Of a stretch of DNA of 64,000 nucleotides, positions 45,989 through 57,304 are shown in pieces. The stretch lies in contig JADWQD010000011.1 in NCBI GenBank assembly GCA_016110215.1, positions 620,001 to 684,000 on the forward strand. Direction: 5' to 3'. Below the pieces are notes generated by a model. It searched no databases, was not told where the DNA came from, and was given only the letters and a program-made list of their open reading frames with translations. The translations under genes and the position numbers were made by a program. The first letter of the stretch is position 1, and each line of letters starts with the position of its first letter. This DNA comes from Capronia americana. Taxonomy: Eukaryota > Ascomycota > Eurotiomycetes > Chaetothyriales > Herpotrichiellaceae.

Positions 45989-47384
45989 ATGCATGTCGGA
46001 AGGTCCTTCTCGCTGGGCGCCATGATTGCCTGTGGCTTCGAAGCAGCTCCAGGCTCATGCATCTGCCCAACAGCGAACGCATCAGCACTTCAACAGTCAT
46101 ACTACCCTCCCGCTGCCAATTGCGCAGAGTTCACCATTCCTGTGACCTTCGAGGCGGAGAACACAATCTTTGCGTTCCCCAAATGGGACGACGAGTACGC
46201 GTTGGAGGACTTCCTCGCGCTAGCAACGACCAGAGCCAGCGCGAACTTCCCCAGCATTGCCGCGGGCACGAAGACAGAAAAGGTCACACGACAGATCGCA
46301 GCTTCGTTCTGCACTCCGAAGCACCCCAACGGCAAAGAGAAGACAGTCATCCTAGCCACGCATGGTATTGGACAAGCCAGGTCTCACTGGAACTCGCCTT
46401 ACCGCCCCGCCGATTACAACTTCGTCCAGTTCGCCATTTCCAAGGGGTACTCTGTCTTCTTCTATGATCGTTTGGGCACAGGGTTTTCTGAGAAGTATGC
46501 GCCCACGTTCTCCGCGGGCGGGCATCGCTAACCCCTGATTTTAGGGTCTCTGGCTATGAGAATCAGCTGTCCACCCAGGTGGCCCTGCTACAGTCCCTTA
46601 CCGACATCGTCAAGTCTGGCGATTACACTCCCGGTGTCGGGAAACCCGCGAAACTGGTCATCCAAGGTTTCTCCTTCGGCAGCTACGTCACACACGCGGC
46701 CATTGGCAGCAAACCGGGCATCGCGGACGCCGTTATCTTGACCGCCATCGGCCTGAACACCACGGGCGTAAACGCGAATGGCTTGGTCCGCTCGTTCGTC
46801 CCGAGAATTGCGGCTCAGCAGAACGGTCTGCGCTTCGGCGACCTCGACAATGGCTATCTTACCTGGGTGGACAAATATGCTCAGATCAACACGTGAGCGC
46901 CGCTCCGTCACATCTCCCTCGTCATGAAGAAAGGTCGCCTCGTTGGTGTGACTGACCTTGTGTGACAATTAGGTACTTCAAGAGACCGTTCTATGACGCG
47001 CCGACGGCAGATTTCGCCGAGGCCAACAAGGAAGCCTTTTCGATCGCCGAGTTCCTGACCATTCTGGCAGGCAACAACGGATCTCTGGATGCCAGCGGAT
47101 TCACCGGACCGGTCTTGGTACGTTTCGCTTGACTGATCTGTCAATTGTGTCCTCGAACGGGCGATACTGACCTTCTTCAGGCCATTGCCGGCATCCAAGA
47201 CTACATCGTCTGTGACGGATACTGCGAGGGGATCTACGACGAACCCGCGAGCACGTTCTACCGCAACGCGAAGCCGTTTGTGCCCTACTTGCACCCGAAT
47301 GCGTCGCATAACTTCAACTTCCATCATAATGCCACCGGTGCGTACGGAGTGATTACGGATTTCTTGGACAAGAATTTGAAATAA
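45989..47384 (+). CDS. Alpha/beta hydrolase, probably secreted
   Basis: Exons 45989-46494, 46545-46892, 46973-47117, 47181-47384 give 400 residues. The fold is shown by VILATHGIGQARSHW (oxyanion region), GYSVFFYDRLGTGFSEK joined across intron 1, the nucleophile elbow VIQGFSFGSYVTHAA (G-F-S-F-G), and a late catalytic-His candidate in PNASHNFNFHHNATGAYGVI. Several N-x-S/T sequons and a Cys pair (CDGYCEG) fit an extracellular protein. The start ATG at 45989 gives a modestly hydrophobic leader (MHVGRSFSLGAMIACGFEA) that could be a signal peptide; an upstream exon with a better one cannot be excluded. Substrate unknown. Confidence 0.82.
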
Positions 47385-47814
47385 GCGAGGACTTGCGATG
47401 CGTGAATGGAGGAGCGCAGGAGAGGGGACGTACAATTGCATATTGCGCGCATATAATGGTTTCAATGAGATTTGCATTTGATCTTGCTTTTGGTTCTTAG
47501 AATAGTTCCTGGCGGTAGTAGTTTCTTGTCCATCTGCAAGTCCCCGTCGTGAGGAGGTTTGGAGAGTCTATGCCGAGGTCCATCAAGTCGGTCCAGGGTC
47601 CTGAACTCGTACTCATCGATCGTCAGCTTATTGCAGCAGCGATACAAGTCACAATACTGCCCTCGACCTACTGTAGCACAGGCAGGTTCCGCGACTGTTG
47701 CTCATGTTCTGGTGAAACCGCTTCCCACGACGGCTACGCGTACCGCGTCCTATACCAGATCGGAGTTCACCCAACGGTCGGCCGAATCAGAGCGGAGTCC
47801 CGTACGGAGCCGCA
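47385..47814. other. Intergenic, hydrolase to glyoxalase-like gene
   Basis: 430 bp between two plus-strand genes: 3' UTR followed by promoter. No feature recognised. Confidence 0.4.
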
Positions 47815-48912
47815 ATGGCAAACACTAGCGATCACAAAGGGCCAACCACCTCGCCAACGAGGCTGCGGCAGATAGCATTGGTTGCCAAAGATCTTGACCG
47901 CGCGCGATATCTGCTGGTAGGTGGGATTTTCCGACGTCGTAAAGTTCACCTCCACTCATGTCGATGTGCGTCCATTAGACAACCGTGCTCGGTACAGAAG
48001 TCGTCTTCGTGGACCCGCAGGTCGCACAATGGGGCTTGAAGAACTTCCTAGGTGAGTCAATGCCCGTGACTTCGGATCACTCAGCCAGGGATTTCTTTCT
48101 GACAACGATTGTACATTTTCTCCCCGACCCAGTGGCCATCGGAGGCGATATCATCGAAGTCGTCTCTCCTTTCAAGGCTGGCACCACGGCCGGGAGACTG
48201 CTCGAGAAGAAAGGCGAGGGCGGGTACATGATCATCATGCAGACGTTGGACGCCGCGGCGAGGCGGGCCTACATCGAGTCGCAGGCGCTGGCCAAGGTGA
48301 TCTTCAGCCACTCGCACGACGACGTCGCGTGCGTCCAGTATCATCCAAAGGGAATTGCCGGTGAGGTCTTCTTCAACCAGATTTGAATCCCCCCACGACT
48401 GATTGACTGACCGACCGTGGCGTGCAGGCGGGATGATGCCAGAATTGGACTCGCATGCACCGTCGCCGACGAACCCGACTCCTCTCGACAGCGCATTTAG
48501 TCCCTGGCACGCCTGTGGGCCCGAATATGAGAAGTATTCGAGTGGGATGAGACGCTGCTCGCACTTGAGGCTGCTGAGCGCTACGCTGCGTCTGGCGCCC
48601 GGCCAAACAGACGTGCAAGCCGCGGCGCAGCAGTGGCAGGACTATTTCGGGGTCAGGCGGGAGGGGAGTCAGTTGGCGTTCACCAATGCGAGCTTGAGAT
48701 TCATTCCAGGGGTCGATGGGCAGCCGGAGGGACTGGAGAGCATCACGATCGAGGTCAAGGGGAAGAACAGGTTCGAAAACATGTTGGAAATCGTGAGCAA
48801 AGAGGGCCTTTGTGGTGATGGTTGGACTGACCTGCTGGGCGTGAAGTGGTACTTTGTGCTCAGCGAGGATGCAGGCGGGGCTGATGGGAATCAGAGGGCG
48901 AGTAAGTTGTGA
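47815..48912 (+). CDS. Glyoxalase-like domain protein
   Basis: Exons 47815-47916, 47979-48051, 48133-48360, 48428-48912 give 295 residues. The first half reads as a vicinal-oxygen-chelate fold: LRQIALVAKDLDRARYLL joined to TTVLGTEVVFVDPQVAQWGL and then VAIGGDIIEVVSPFKAGTTA with GRLLEKKGEGGYMIIMQTLD, which is the arrangement of fungal Glyoxalase_3-like proteins. The second half, with WHACGPEYEKYSSG and a closing LEIVSKEGLCGDGWTDLLG, is less conserved. No signal peptide. All three introns are canonical and frame-preserving. Probably a cytosolic dioxygenase/lyase-superfamily protein of unknown substrate. Confidence 0.75.
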
Positions 48913-50048
48913 GTTCTTGCACAGATCTATCTCTCTCCGTCCATGATATGCACGAGGAAGAGGGCACGTGTGAAGACATACGAGGTACGTACCTCGTACC
49001 AGCAGCCTTGTAGCCCATTACCGCTGGAGGCCCAACGCGAAGCCTAAGCGTAAGCCTCAAGTACAAGGCCTCGGGGCTCGGGGCGATGTCGTTAGCCTAA
49101 AATGCCCTCGCGCGTCCCCCTGAATCTTCCGACGTCACGCCGCTGGTGTTTTGGTCTAGCCCCATCCGGCGACGCGTGTCATTTTAACTTCCCCTTCCAT
49201 TCATTCGCGGTGGAAAAGATTGAAGACTCGACCACGCCTTTGCCATGTTCGGATCATGAGGCTTGACAGCCTATTTCCACAAGCCGTCGTCCATGTAAGC
49301 TTTGTGAAGCTTCGCTAGGATTTCTCTTACCCGCCCGTGGAGCTATCGAAGCCAAAAGTCCCCTGGGAACTGCTCTGTCTGAAGCCCCGTGGTCCAACCA
49401 TCCCATTACAGGCGACAAGATGACAGGAGCAGGTCTGATGTACGTGATTGTGATTTCTAGCGAGCGAACGTATCTTTTTCAAATCAACCGAAAGCGGACG
49501 AGGACGTAAACTTCACCGATACCCGCTGCAGGCGACACGAGCCCCTATCGGCGACGTCGCACACCGTACAGTACGCCTGGACAGGTCGATTCTCGAACCG
49601 CCAGCTGAGGCGGTATCATGAGTCTTTCCCCTTGGTCGGACTCTCCAACAGCCGTTGCTCTGCGCTTGTGGCACTTTGCATACGCGAAGCATACGCCACG
49701 AGGCTTCCGCATGTCTTGTTGCCTGGAAGCTGACTGGCTCGAGGTCTACAGCCTCGTCGTCCGCTCACCATGGTGACCCGCAGTGACTTCCACACCAGAG
49801 TCTCGTACACGACAGGCCGCCGAGAACGAAGATGGCGCGAAGCCTGATCGGCTGAACAGGACGAGCACATATGTCAAGCGTGATCTTCTTTCGAATCTGT
49901 TACTTTCTCACTTCTGACCTTCTTCGTCCCTCCTTGGTGTCACTCGCTTTCGTTGACGCTGTTTGGCGTCGTCCACTCGTTCTATCTTGACGCAACTTTG
50001 CGTCGTCCCTTCATTTGGTACGCGGACTGTCCGTTCGTCTGATCGAAG
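48913..50048. other. 1.1 kb intergenic region, laccase promoter
   Basis: Upstream of the laccase gene. A minus-strand 84-codon frame (49616-49870) has no signature. Specific regulatory sites were not assigned. Confidence 0.4.
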
Positions 50049-52689
50049 ATGGCACAGTATATGAAGATTCTTTGGGCTTGTTTTCTGTTGGCAATATGCT
50101 TTCGTTCATTCCCTGGGGTTTCGGCGACGCCTGCCATGAAGCCGGGCAACCCTCCGGCATTTGTACTCGTTCCTCCTGCCAAAGTCCCTCCAGCACCCCC
50201 TAAGCCTGAGATACCCACTCCCACTGAGAAGCTCAGGCCGCCAATACCACCACCGCCGCCGCCCCCAGTTGCTCCTGTTCATCCAGTTCCAGTCGCTCCG
50301 CCAGTCCTGCCGCCACATCTAACCACGACAACACACCCAGCGTCGACCTCAAGCTCAAAGGTATGACTCTCTCCACATCATAGTGAATGTTGTGCTGATA
50401 TCACTTCCACAGTCGTCTCACAGCTCCGTCTCGTCATGGACCTCGAAGGCATGCCACTCCACCTCTCAACATAGCATGTGCTAACAGTATCTTTCTAGAC
50501 ATCTCAAAGCTCTGTCTCGACCACGAGTAAGGCTAGCTCTACGATCTCGTCCTCGACTCAGGCTAGCACGACAACTTCAAGAGCGTCAAGACCTACTTTG
50601 CCGGCTCACATCTCGTACTCCGGCGCCAGAATAGTTGGCACATCTCAGCTCCCGGCATCTTTGTCGACAGTCGTTTTCCCCCAAAATCCTCAAAGCACCG
50701 GCATTCCGAAGCATAGCGGCTCTCTTGGGGTCAATGGGCTTCCTCAGGACCAGACAAACGGCAACTCCCCTCTCGGGACTCTTCAGGCGCCAAGATATTA
50801 CAGGTATAACGGAGATGCGGCTGGTCAGTCCAATACCACAACGCCGCCGTCTGGAGGCTTTCCTTGGGGCGATCGGACCGCGAGCGGCACCAATCCCTAC
50901 ACGTCAGCGCCTGTTACTGGCGTTGTCCGGTCCTATAATTTTGTCATCTCGCGAGGCTATCTTGCTCCCGACGGCGTGGAACTTGAACTCTTGCTCATCA
51001 ACGGACAATACCCTGGCCCTACCATTGAGGCAGATTGGGGAGACACTATTCAGGTGACGGTCACCAACAGCATTGCCGGGCCTGAGGAGGGCACAGCGTT
51101 GCATTGGCACGGTCTGTTACAGCAGGGTACTCCATACGAAGACGGTATCCCAGGAATCACTCAATGTCCTATTGTCCCAGGACAGACGTTCACCTACTCT
51201 TTCTCTGCTGGTCTTTACGGGACATCGTGGTATCATTCGCATTACAGCGGGCAGTACGCCGGAGGTGTTCTAGGTGCAATTGTTGTTCACGGACCCCAAA
51301 ATGCTCTTTATGATGAGGATCTCGGACCCGTCATGCTGTCCGACTACTTCCACACCGACTACAACACCCTGATCGAGGATGTCATGAGCACCGATTTCGC
51401 CAAGATCACACCATTGTCGGACAACAACCTCATCAATGGCAAAGGCTTCTACGACTGCTCCCTGGTGAAGGACGGTTCACCCTGCACTCCTAACGCGGGT
51501 CTTTCGAAGTTCCAGTTCAACAGTGGTGAATCGTACCGCCTACGTCTGATCAATTCTGGCGCGGAAGCGACCCAATTGTTCAGCATCGACAACCACACCA
51601 TGACGGTGATAGCCTATGATTTCGTCCCCATCACGCCGTACACCACCAACGTCGTCAGCTTGGGCGTTGGCCAGCGCGCCGATGTTGTCGTGAAAGCCAC
51701 AGGTGCCCCAAACTCGGTGGTCTGGATGCGCTCCACCATGGCCTCCATGTGCTCGCACACTCATCAACCGAACGGCCTCGCTATCGTCTACTACCAGAAC
51801 GCCAACACCACAGCGGAACCGACGTCGCAAGGCTGGCCCCTCGATGGCACGCAATGCGCCAACGATCCCCTTAGCAAGACAATCCCCTACACGCCCATCA
51901 CTCCGCCCCAATCACAGACCACGGTCAACATCGACCTGAACTTTGAAATCAACGCGACCGGCCATTTCCTCTTCACCATGGACGGCTCCACGTTCCGCAC
52001 CGACTACAACGACCCGATCCTCCCCCTCGCGGTCGCCGGAAACGATACCTTCCCCGAAGAATGGAACGTCTACAACCTCGGCAGCAACACGAGCTTCACC
52101 ATCGTGGTCAACAACGAGACCCCCCTGGTTCACCCGATGCACATCCACGGCCATAACATGTATGTCTTGAACCAAGGGCCTGGCCACTGGGACGGCACCG
52201 TCGTGAACCCGTCCAACCCCATGAGGAGGGATACCGTCCAGTTGATGCCCGGCGCGTACATGGCCTTTCAGATCGACGGGGACAATCCCGGCGTGTGGCC
52301 CTTCCACTGCCATATCGCGTGGCATGTGAGCGGGGGGCTGTACGTCAACATTTTGGTAAGTCGTGATGCGAAACCCCTTCCACACTTTAGTGCTCCTTTC
52401 TGTTTTCTCCCGTCACCTTCTCTTTCTGGGAGAGTATCCCAGAATGAAACTTACACCGCGATCGATCACTAACTGGACTCAATAGGAACGCACCGACCTC
52501 CTCCCCTCAATGCAGATCCCCTCCAGCGTCAGTGATCTATGCACTGCGTGGAGTGCATTCACTGCACAAGGCCCCATCGACCAGATCGACTCAGGCTTGA
52601 GGAAGCGGGAGCGGGAGGCGCACGGCCATGACCGCCACAATCACCTCGGACGGCACAAGCATGCGAATATCGTGAGGAGGAGCTTGTAG
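50049..52689 (+). CDS. Ascomycete laccase (multicopper oxidase) with Pro/Ser-rich N-terminal extension
   Basis: Secreted phenol/diphenol oxidase. Exons 50049-50360, 50413-50448, 50499-52355, 52486-52689 give 802 residues, about 200 longer than usual. A signal peptide (MAQYMKILWACFLLAICFRS, cleavage near VSA) leads into a polyproline stretch (IPPPPPPPVAPVHPVPVAPP), then a Ser/Thr linker spread over three exons. All four copper motifs are present: LHWHGLLQQG, WYHSHYSGQYAGG, HPMHIHGHNM and WPFHCHIAWH. Cys/Leu positions suggest a normal T1 site. The C-terminus has the ascomycete DSGL processing motif (QIDSGLRKRE) followed by a His-rich tail (HGHDRHNHLGRHKH). The intron between exons 2 and 3 begins with GC (AAG then GCATGC), without which a TAA is reached. 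It may act in pigment synthesis or aromatic detoxification. Confidence 0.9.
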
Positions 52690-53887
52690 GTGTCACGTAG
52701 GTGTAAAGGTTGCAGTTGCAGCTTGTAAGGAAGGGGGGAGGGGGAAGATGTAGTGACGTACGTAGACCCGGTGGTAGACTCTATGGGGAGGGATAGGGCG
52801 GTATGTACACGGGATCTTATCTGTAATACTACAACGCATACAACAAAACATTCCGCTTCCTGAATCTCTTGCAACCTAGGACAGCCTCACCAACGAGGCT
52901 GCCCCTTCTCGCTCGCTTATACTACCTCTTCCCTGGTCATTCGTATACAGGATCGATTCGTAACAAATCTACCTCGTATACCTGTATAAAATACACTTAG
53001 AGGCTGGCCTGTACGTGACCTCAAACTACCTGCTTCTTCCTCCACACTTGAACCTCTGGGATTGTATTGTATCCGGGACTCGGGATCAGCTTCGGCCCTA
53101 GAATCTCCTTCTGTACCTTTTCCGGTCGGTCTCCCTTTGGAAGCTCGCCTTGTATTCGTATAACGCGAAGGGATCGTTGGCAGCTTATAACCAGCCAACT
53201 TCAATCTGGTGTCTTAGTGTAAGGCTGCGCTTCTTTCCTTTTATATGCTTCGTGCGTATTGCATATAGCACCAACTGTTATGTATGCTTTACTACAGAAT
53301 GAATTATTATCATCACATACACTGCTCTCAAGATGTAGTATCGATTATGACAGAGGCACTCCTGGCGTTCGTATGAAGCACGTCCTCTGGCAATGAAGCC
53401 TCGCCCCAGTTCAGCATTATGCGAAGATCTTGGAGAAATAAACACCGGAAGGATTATCGAGAGTGTAACGAGGAGAACTTGGCGCCAGGTTCGAGATATT
53501 ATGATGTTAAGAGGTTCTCGTGGGAAGCACGTAGCACAAGTCTTTGCCGGCCCTCGCGATTATCGGTCCTCTTTCCCAGACGTTATTAATCTTGTCCCGG
53601 CTTCTGAAAGCGAGAAAGCAGTAGTATTTTCGGTCAAGTCCCATCATCTCCCTCGGGGTTAATCAGTCTGTGTTATGTGGGCGCGAATAAACGCCACCAT
53701 TTCGATCGTCCTCACCGCTCTTCTTCTCCTTGGCGATGTTCAACTGGGCAGGCAGTCGAAGAGACTTGGAACGCGTCATACTTGAGAACTTGGAACCCGT
53801 GGATAGCTTCCATCGGACAGGATAGTAGGATATTGACAGAGGCCATTCTGCGTGGCTGTCGACACGCCCCCTACCGCTACATCAGGC
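52690..53887. other. 1.2 kb gap between laccase and regulator gene
   Basis: Base composition is more AT-rich than the flanks around 53200-53500. Minus frame 52917-53204 and plus frame 53393-53662 are open but unrecognised. It is a natural boundary for the downstream gene set; a decayed element is possible but not demonstrable. Confidence 0.4.
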
Positions 53888-56581
53888 TTATTGGCCCAAC
53901 ATATTGATATCAAAAATCGAGTGTTGGCCGAAGAGCTCGCGGATAACAAAGTCATCGCCAAAACCGTCCAAATCTGTGACATGATCCATGACTGGGTAGC
54001 GTAGTGTCTCTTCAAGACCGTCCCACAATTCAATTCGACCGCGTTCTGCGAGATCTGCAGGCTAGGCGGATGTTAGCCTCTCGATTGACGGTTAAACATC
54101 GCCCTGCGAGGGCGAGGCGAAGGGGCAAAGGCAGTATACCTGAGTGACGACAGATGCTGGGATCGCCGTGCTATTACGAGGTCGTTCATGACCCAAGACT
54201 TCGGGGGAAGCTGCATTCCGTTCATGGCGGGACACCGGTGCCCCGGTGCCCTGAGCCGCTCGACTGCCTTGAGCGTCCTGACGGCCTTCGCCACGGCCGG
54301 CCCTTTGCGCCACAAAGTCGCGAGCGATGACTCCGAGTTCCGCGAAAGAAGAGGTGGGCATTGGGCTACTGGAATTGAGACCGATACGGCGCAGGAACCC
54401 AGTCACGATGTCGAGGTACATCAGATTGAGTTTGGTCTCGGAATGCTCGGGGTTGTAGACGACAAGGTCAAAGAGGATGAAGTTGGCCACGATAGGTGCC
54501 AGACCAATAATGCTACTCTCGTCAGGATTCCACGGAGACGAACGAAAACGGAAGGACGTCAGCTCGAACGACTTACTTCATGGGTAGCGAAGCCTCTGGA
54601 GGAACGAATTGAAGAGTTTCAATGATAGCTCGCGCAGACGACATCAAGGTCAATTTGCTCTCAGCCACGGGGGCGCAACGGCGATCGGCGTAAATGTGGA
54701 CAAGGAGCCTCGATAACGCAATCTGGAGAGAGTAGTAGAGGAAGTGTACCTGGAGGAGGGCGTAGTTGTGATGCGGTTTGGTAAAGTTCCTCGATCGAAT
54801 CACGGTCCCTGGTCGAAACCTTTCCGGCACAGAAGCCATCCAGTGTTGCAGTCGGCGTCGGATCTGGTCAATCTCGGTGGAATAGTACTCTTCGCCACGC
54901 GAAAGCATGCCGCATGCGAATAGTTGGGTGTACGAGTAGGACAGGATTTTGCAGAAGCTAACCTGAATGTGCTGCCAGTCCACACCGTCTGTGCTATCCA
55001 GAATGGGTTCGGGCACGGGACAGCTAATGTCAGCATCATTAAAAACCTAAGAAAGCCATAGTCAGCGATTTCGGGGGGCAAACGGGACCAGCTTTGAGCA
55101 AGGAAAGCTACCGAGGACTGCGTCGAGTGGAAGGAGTATTCCTTTTCGAGACAGTAAATGACCCAGAATGTCCGTTCCCGCTCGGGCGGATTCTGAGGAT
55201 GATGTGAAAGCTTGTTCAGCTGGAGGGCGATGGCCATGCGGGCAGCCTCGGTGATCAAGAGCTCTTCGACGGGCCAACTCGAGTGATTTAACGCGAACAA
55301 TGCCTTTGAGTTTGTTTTAGAATGAGTACGCAACAATCCCGAGGCAGATTTCATACCATTGCGGTGATGGCCTGCTCAATTTCAGCCATGATTGGTCCCA
55401 CTGCGCAACATGTGCGAACTTACCTGAGCAACCAGAAGAGACTTTTTGGAAAAGAGGATGGTTGGGAATAATCTCAGGGCAAACCCAAAGATTTTCCAGG
55501 CCGGTCCACCCATAGGTTCGAACGAGGATCCCTCATGCAAAAGACTTCCTAGGCTGAGGACAGAGTAATACAGCGCTGCCCACGCGTGGTTTGTTTGGAG
55601 AATCTCCTCCAGCTGCGCACCGAAGGCTATGGATTCAAATGTTGATTGGTCGAGAAAAGGATAGACCGGATGTAGGTCACTGAAGAAAGCTGGTCAGGGA
55701 GGGTTAGAGCGTGTCTGCAAAGAGGTGGCCGACGGCGGTCTCCCTCACATCCAATATAAGTCGCCCTGCATTGGGGCGAATATGAGTTGAGAATACGAGT
55801 GTAGTCAGACCGGGTGTGGGTGAAGATGTTCAACGGAGCACCCTGGCGAGCTCTGGACCTCTCCTGCATTTCGACGACAATCTCTCTCGTTCGATCATGT
55901 CCCAGTCGATCGGCCAAGGCCACGAGGCTGTTGTCGGAAAAGAAAGCAAGTCCGCAGCTTGTGACTGTCCCTGCGTCAGTCTCCTATGTTCTGGAGGTCA
56001 CAAATTCCATCCTACTGTATGCATTGCTCCGCTATGCCAACTGTCATTATCAGAGCCACGATACTATACTTGCAGTGTACCAACCTGGAATGACACGCCT
56101 TGTGCTGCATCAGTCGGAGCGCTCTCCGTATCCGCACAAACTTGCTGCGACAGGTCTCGTCGAGGATCGCCCGCCGACACTTCGGGAGCACATTGCGCAA
56201 GCTGCTCCGTATGATCCGGCAGGCTCACCACATCTGTACTAGGGATTGAGGGATACACATTTGTGTCGTCCAGATCCGGTCGCGTGGTGACCGACGGACT
56301 GGTGATCGGGTTCGAGCGGGTTTTGCGCCTTTTGACGGGCGAGAAGCGACACTCGTCTCCACGCTCCTGGTAGAGACAGTGTGAGTACATGCTGTGTGGA
56401 GAATCAGAGGAAAGGGACGCCTAACCGTGCAATTTGCGCAAATCCTGTCCTCTGCAAGTTTCTCTACAACACGATCAGTGGACATAGGATAAGATCCGAG
56501 CAAATGGGAGCACTCACTAACGCAGCGAACTTTGCGACGTCGGCAGGAGTCACAGGTACTCAGTGGCTTTTCGTAGGCCAT
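53888..56581 (-). CDS. Zn2Cys6 fungal transcription factor
   Basis: Ten exons: 56581-56518, 56463-56426, 56366-56085, 55983-55749, 55689-55424, 55371-55357, 55303-55112, 55046-54577, 54515-54140, 54061-53888; 703 residues. The binuclear zinc cluster is assembled by splicing: STCDSCRRRKVRC, then DRICANCT, then ERGDECRF, followed by a basic KRRKTR. The middle homology region is clear: LHPVYPFLDQSTFESIAFGA, WAALYYSVLSLGSLLHEGSS, a 15-nt exon encoding AITAM, ALFALNHSSWPVEELLITEA and RERTFWVIYCLEKEYS, then NDADISCPVPEP. The end of exon 3 is uncertain (56085 or 56070). Head-to-head with the monooxygenase gene, it is the obvious candidate local regulator of the genes from 56 to 64 kb; inverted CGG repeats lie in their promoters. 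Confidence 0.85.
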
Positions 56582-57039
56582 AGAGCTCACTTAGATGCAC
56601 ATCCGAGGAAAAGAAGTCACCATCCCACGGACCAGGATGGATCATATGGAGGGTGAGGGGCCGCGCGGCGCTTTGACGAGAGAGCTTTAGGATAACTTGA
56701 CCTCACGATCACGTGGACCAAACTTACTCGACACAAGAGGAAAGACACGCAGGATTGACAAGGTGAGCATTAGACACTCAAGGTCCTGACATAGTGGGAT
56801 CCTAGGAGCGACGCATGGTCGGTGAAAGGCTACTCTCATCCCACGGGCACTTGGGAAGATAACCACACAGGGTTGTGCCCTGTACGGTTTACAGCACAAG
56901 TCTCAACGCCGTTGTTCGGCCAAACATGGTCCCACCCGAGGCTCACTGTCACACGGACGAGATTCGCTGCTGCTGTATGGATTTGCACATCTTCTGCTCG
57001 GGGTCCAGGCGTTCCATCGATTGGAATGACATGCTGTTT

Positions 57040-57050
57040 CGGAAACTCCG
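57040..57050 (+). promoter_or_regulatory. CGG-N5-CCG element, copy 1
   Basis: Sequence CGGAAACTCCG, inside the longer palindrome TCGGA-AAC-TCCGA. It lies 265 bp upstream of the monooxygenase ATG and 459 bp upstream of the regulator ATG. Inverted CGG half-sites are the classic target of Zn2Cys6 dimers. It shares the pattern CGGAANNTCCG with two sites further right. Confidence 0.6.
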
Positions 57051-57066
57051 AGATTGGGCATCTCGG
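57048..57066. promoter_or_regulatory. Perfect 7-bp inverted repeat overlapping copy 1
   Basis: CCGAGAT, 5-nt spacer TGGGC, then ATCTCGG. The left arm shares its CCG with the CGG-N5-CCG element. Could be a second binding register or a structured DNA site. Confidence 0.5.
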
Positions 57067-57304
57067 ACCTATCGCACCTCAGCGATCATCAGACCGGTGG
57101 TGGTCGGAAAGGTTGATACGCGCGGATCTAGATTTTCAAGTTACTATGTTGACTTCAAAAACGAAGGCTGGGTCGGTCCTTGAGATGAGCATCAACGTTG
57201 AATTCTGTTCCAGGCCCAGCACGTCTCTCCGAAGACTCTCCCAGCTGCTTGAGTTGTTCCACACCGAAAAGAGACGAACACATTCTTTCCAAGAAATCGA
57301 AACC

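Larger units (their letters stand above)
56582..57304. promoter_or_regulatory. Divergent promoter, Zn2Cys6 regulator and monooxygenase
   Basis: 723 bp head-to-head gap. It contains a CGG-N5-CCG element (57040-57050) and an overlapping 7-bp inverted repeat (57048-57066). In-frame upstream extension of the monooxygenase ORF to 56822 crosses this region but is not protein-like. Confidence 0.6.

Noticed and set aside
52917..53662. Possible retrotransposon remnant in the gap after the laccase gene
   Set aside because: No terminal repeats, no reverse transcriptase, gag or transposase motifs, and no target-site duplication could be seen.
56822..57304. 161-codon N-terminal extension of the monooxygenase frame
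   Set aside because: The extension has no flavoprotein-like sequence, spans the divergent promoter and contains the regulatory palindromes; the ATG at 57305 gives a normal BVMO length.
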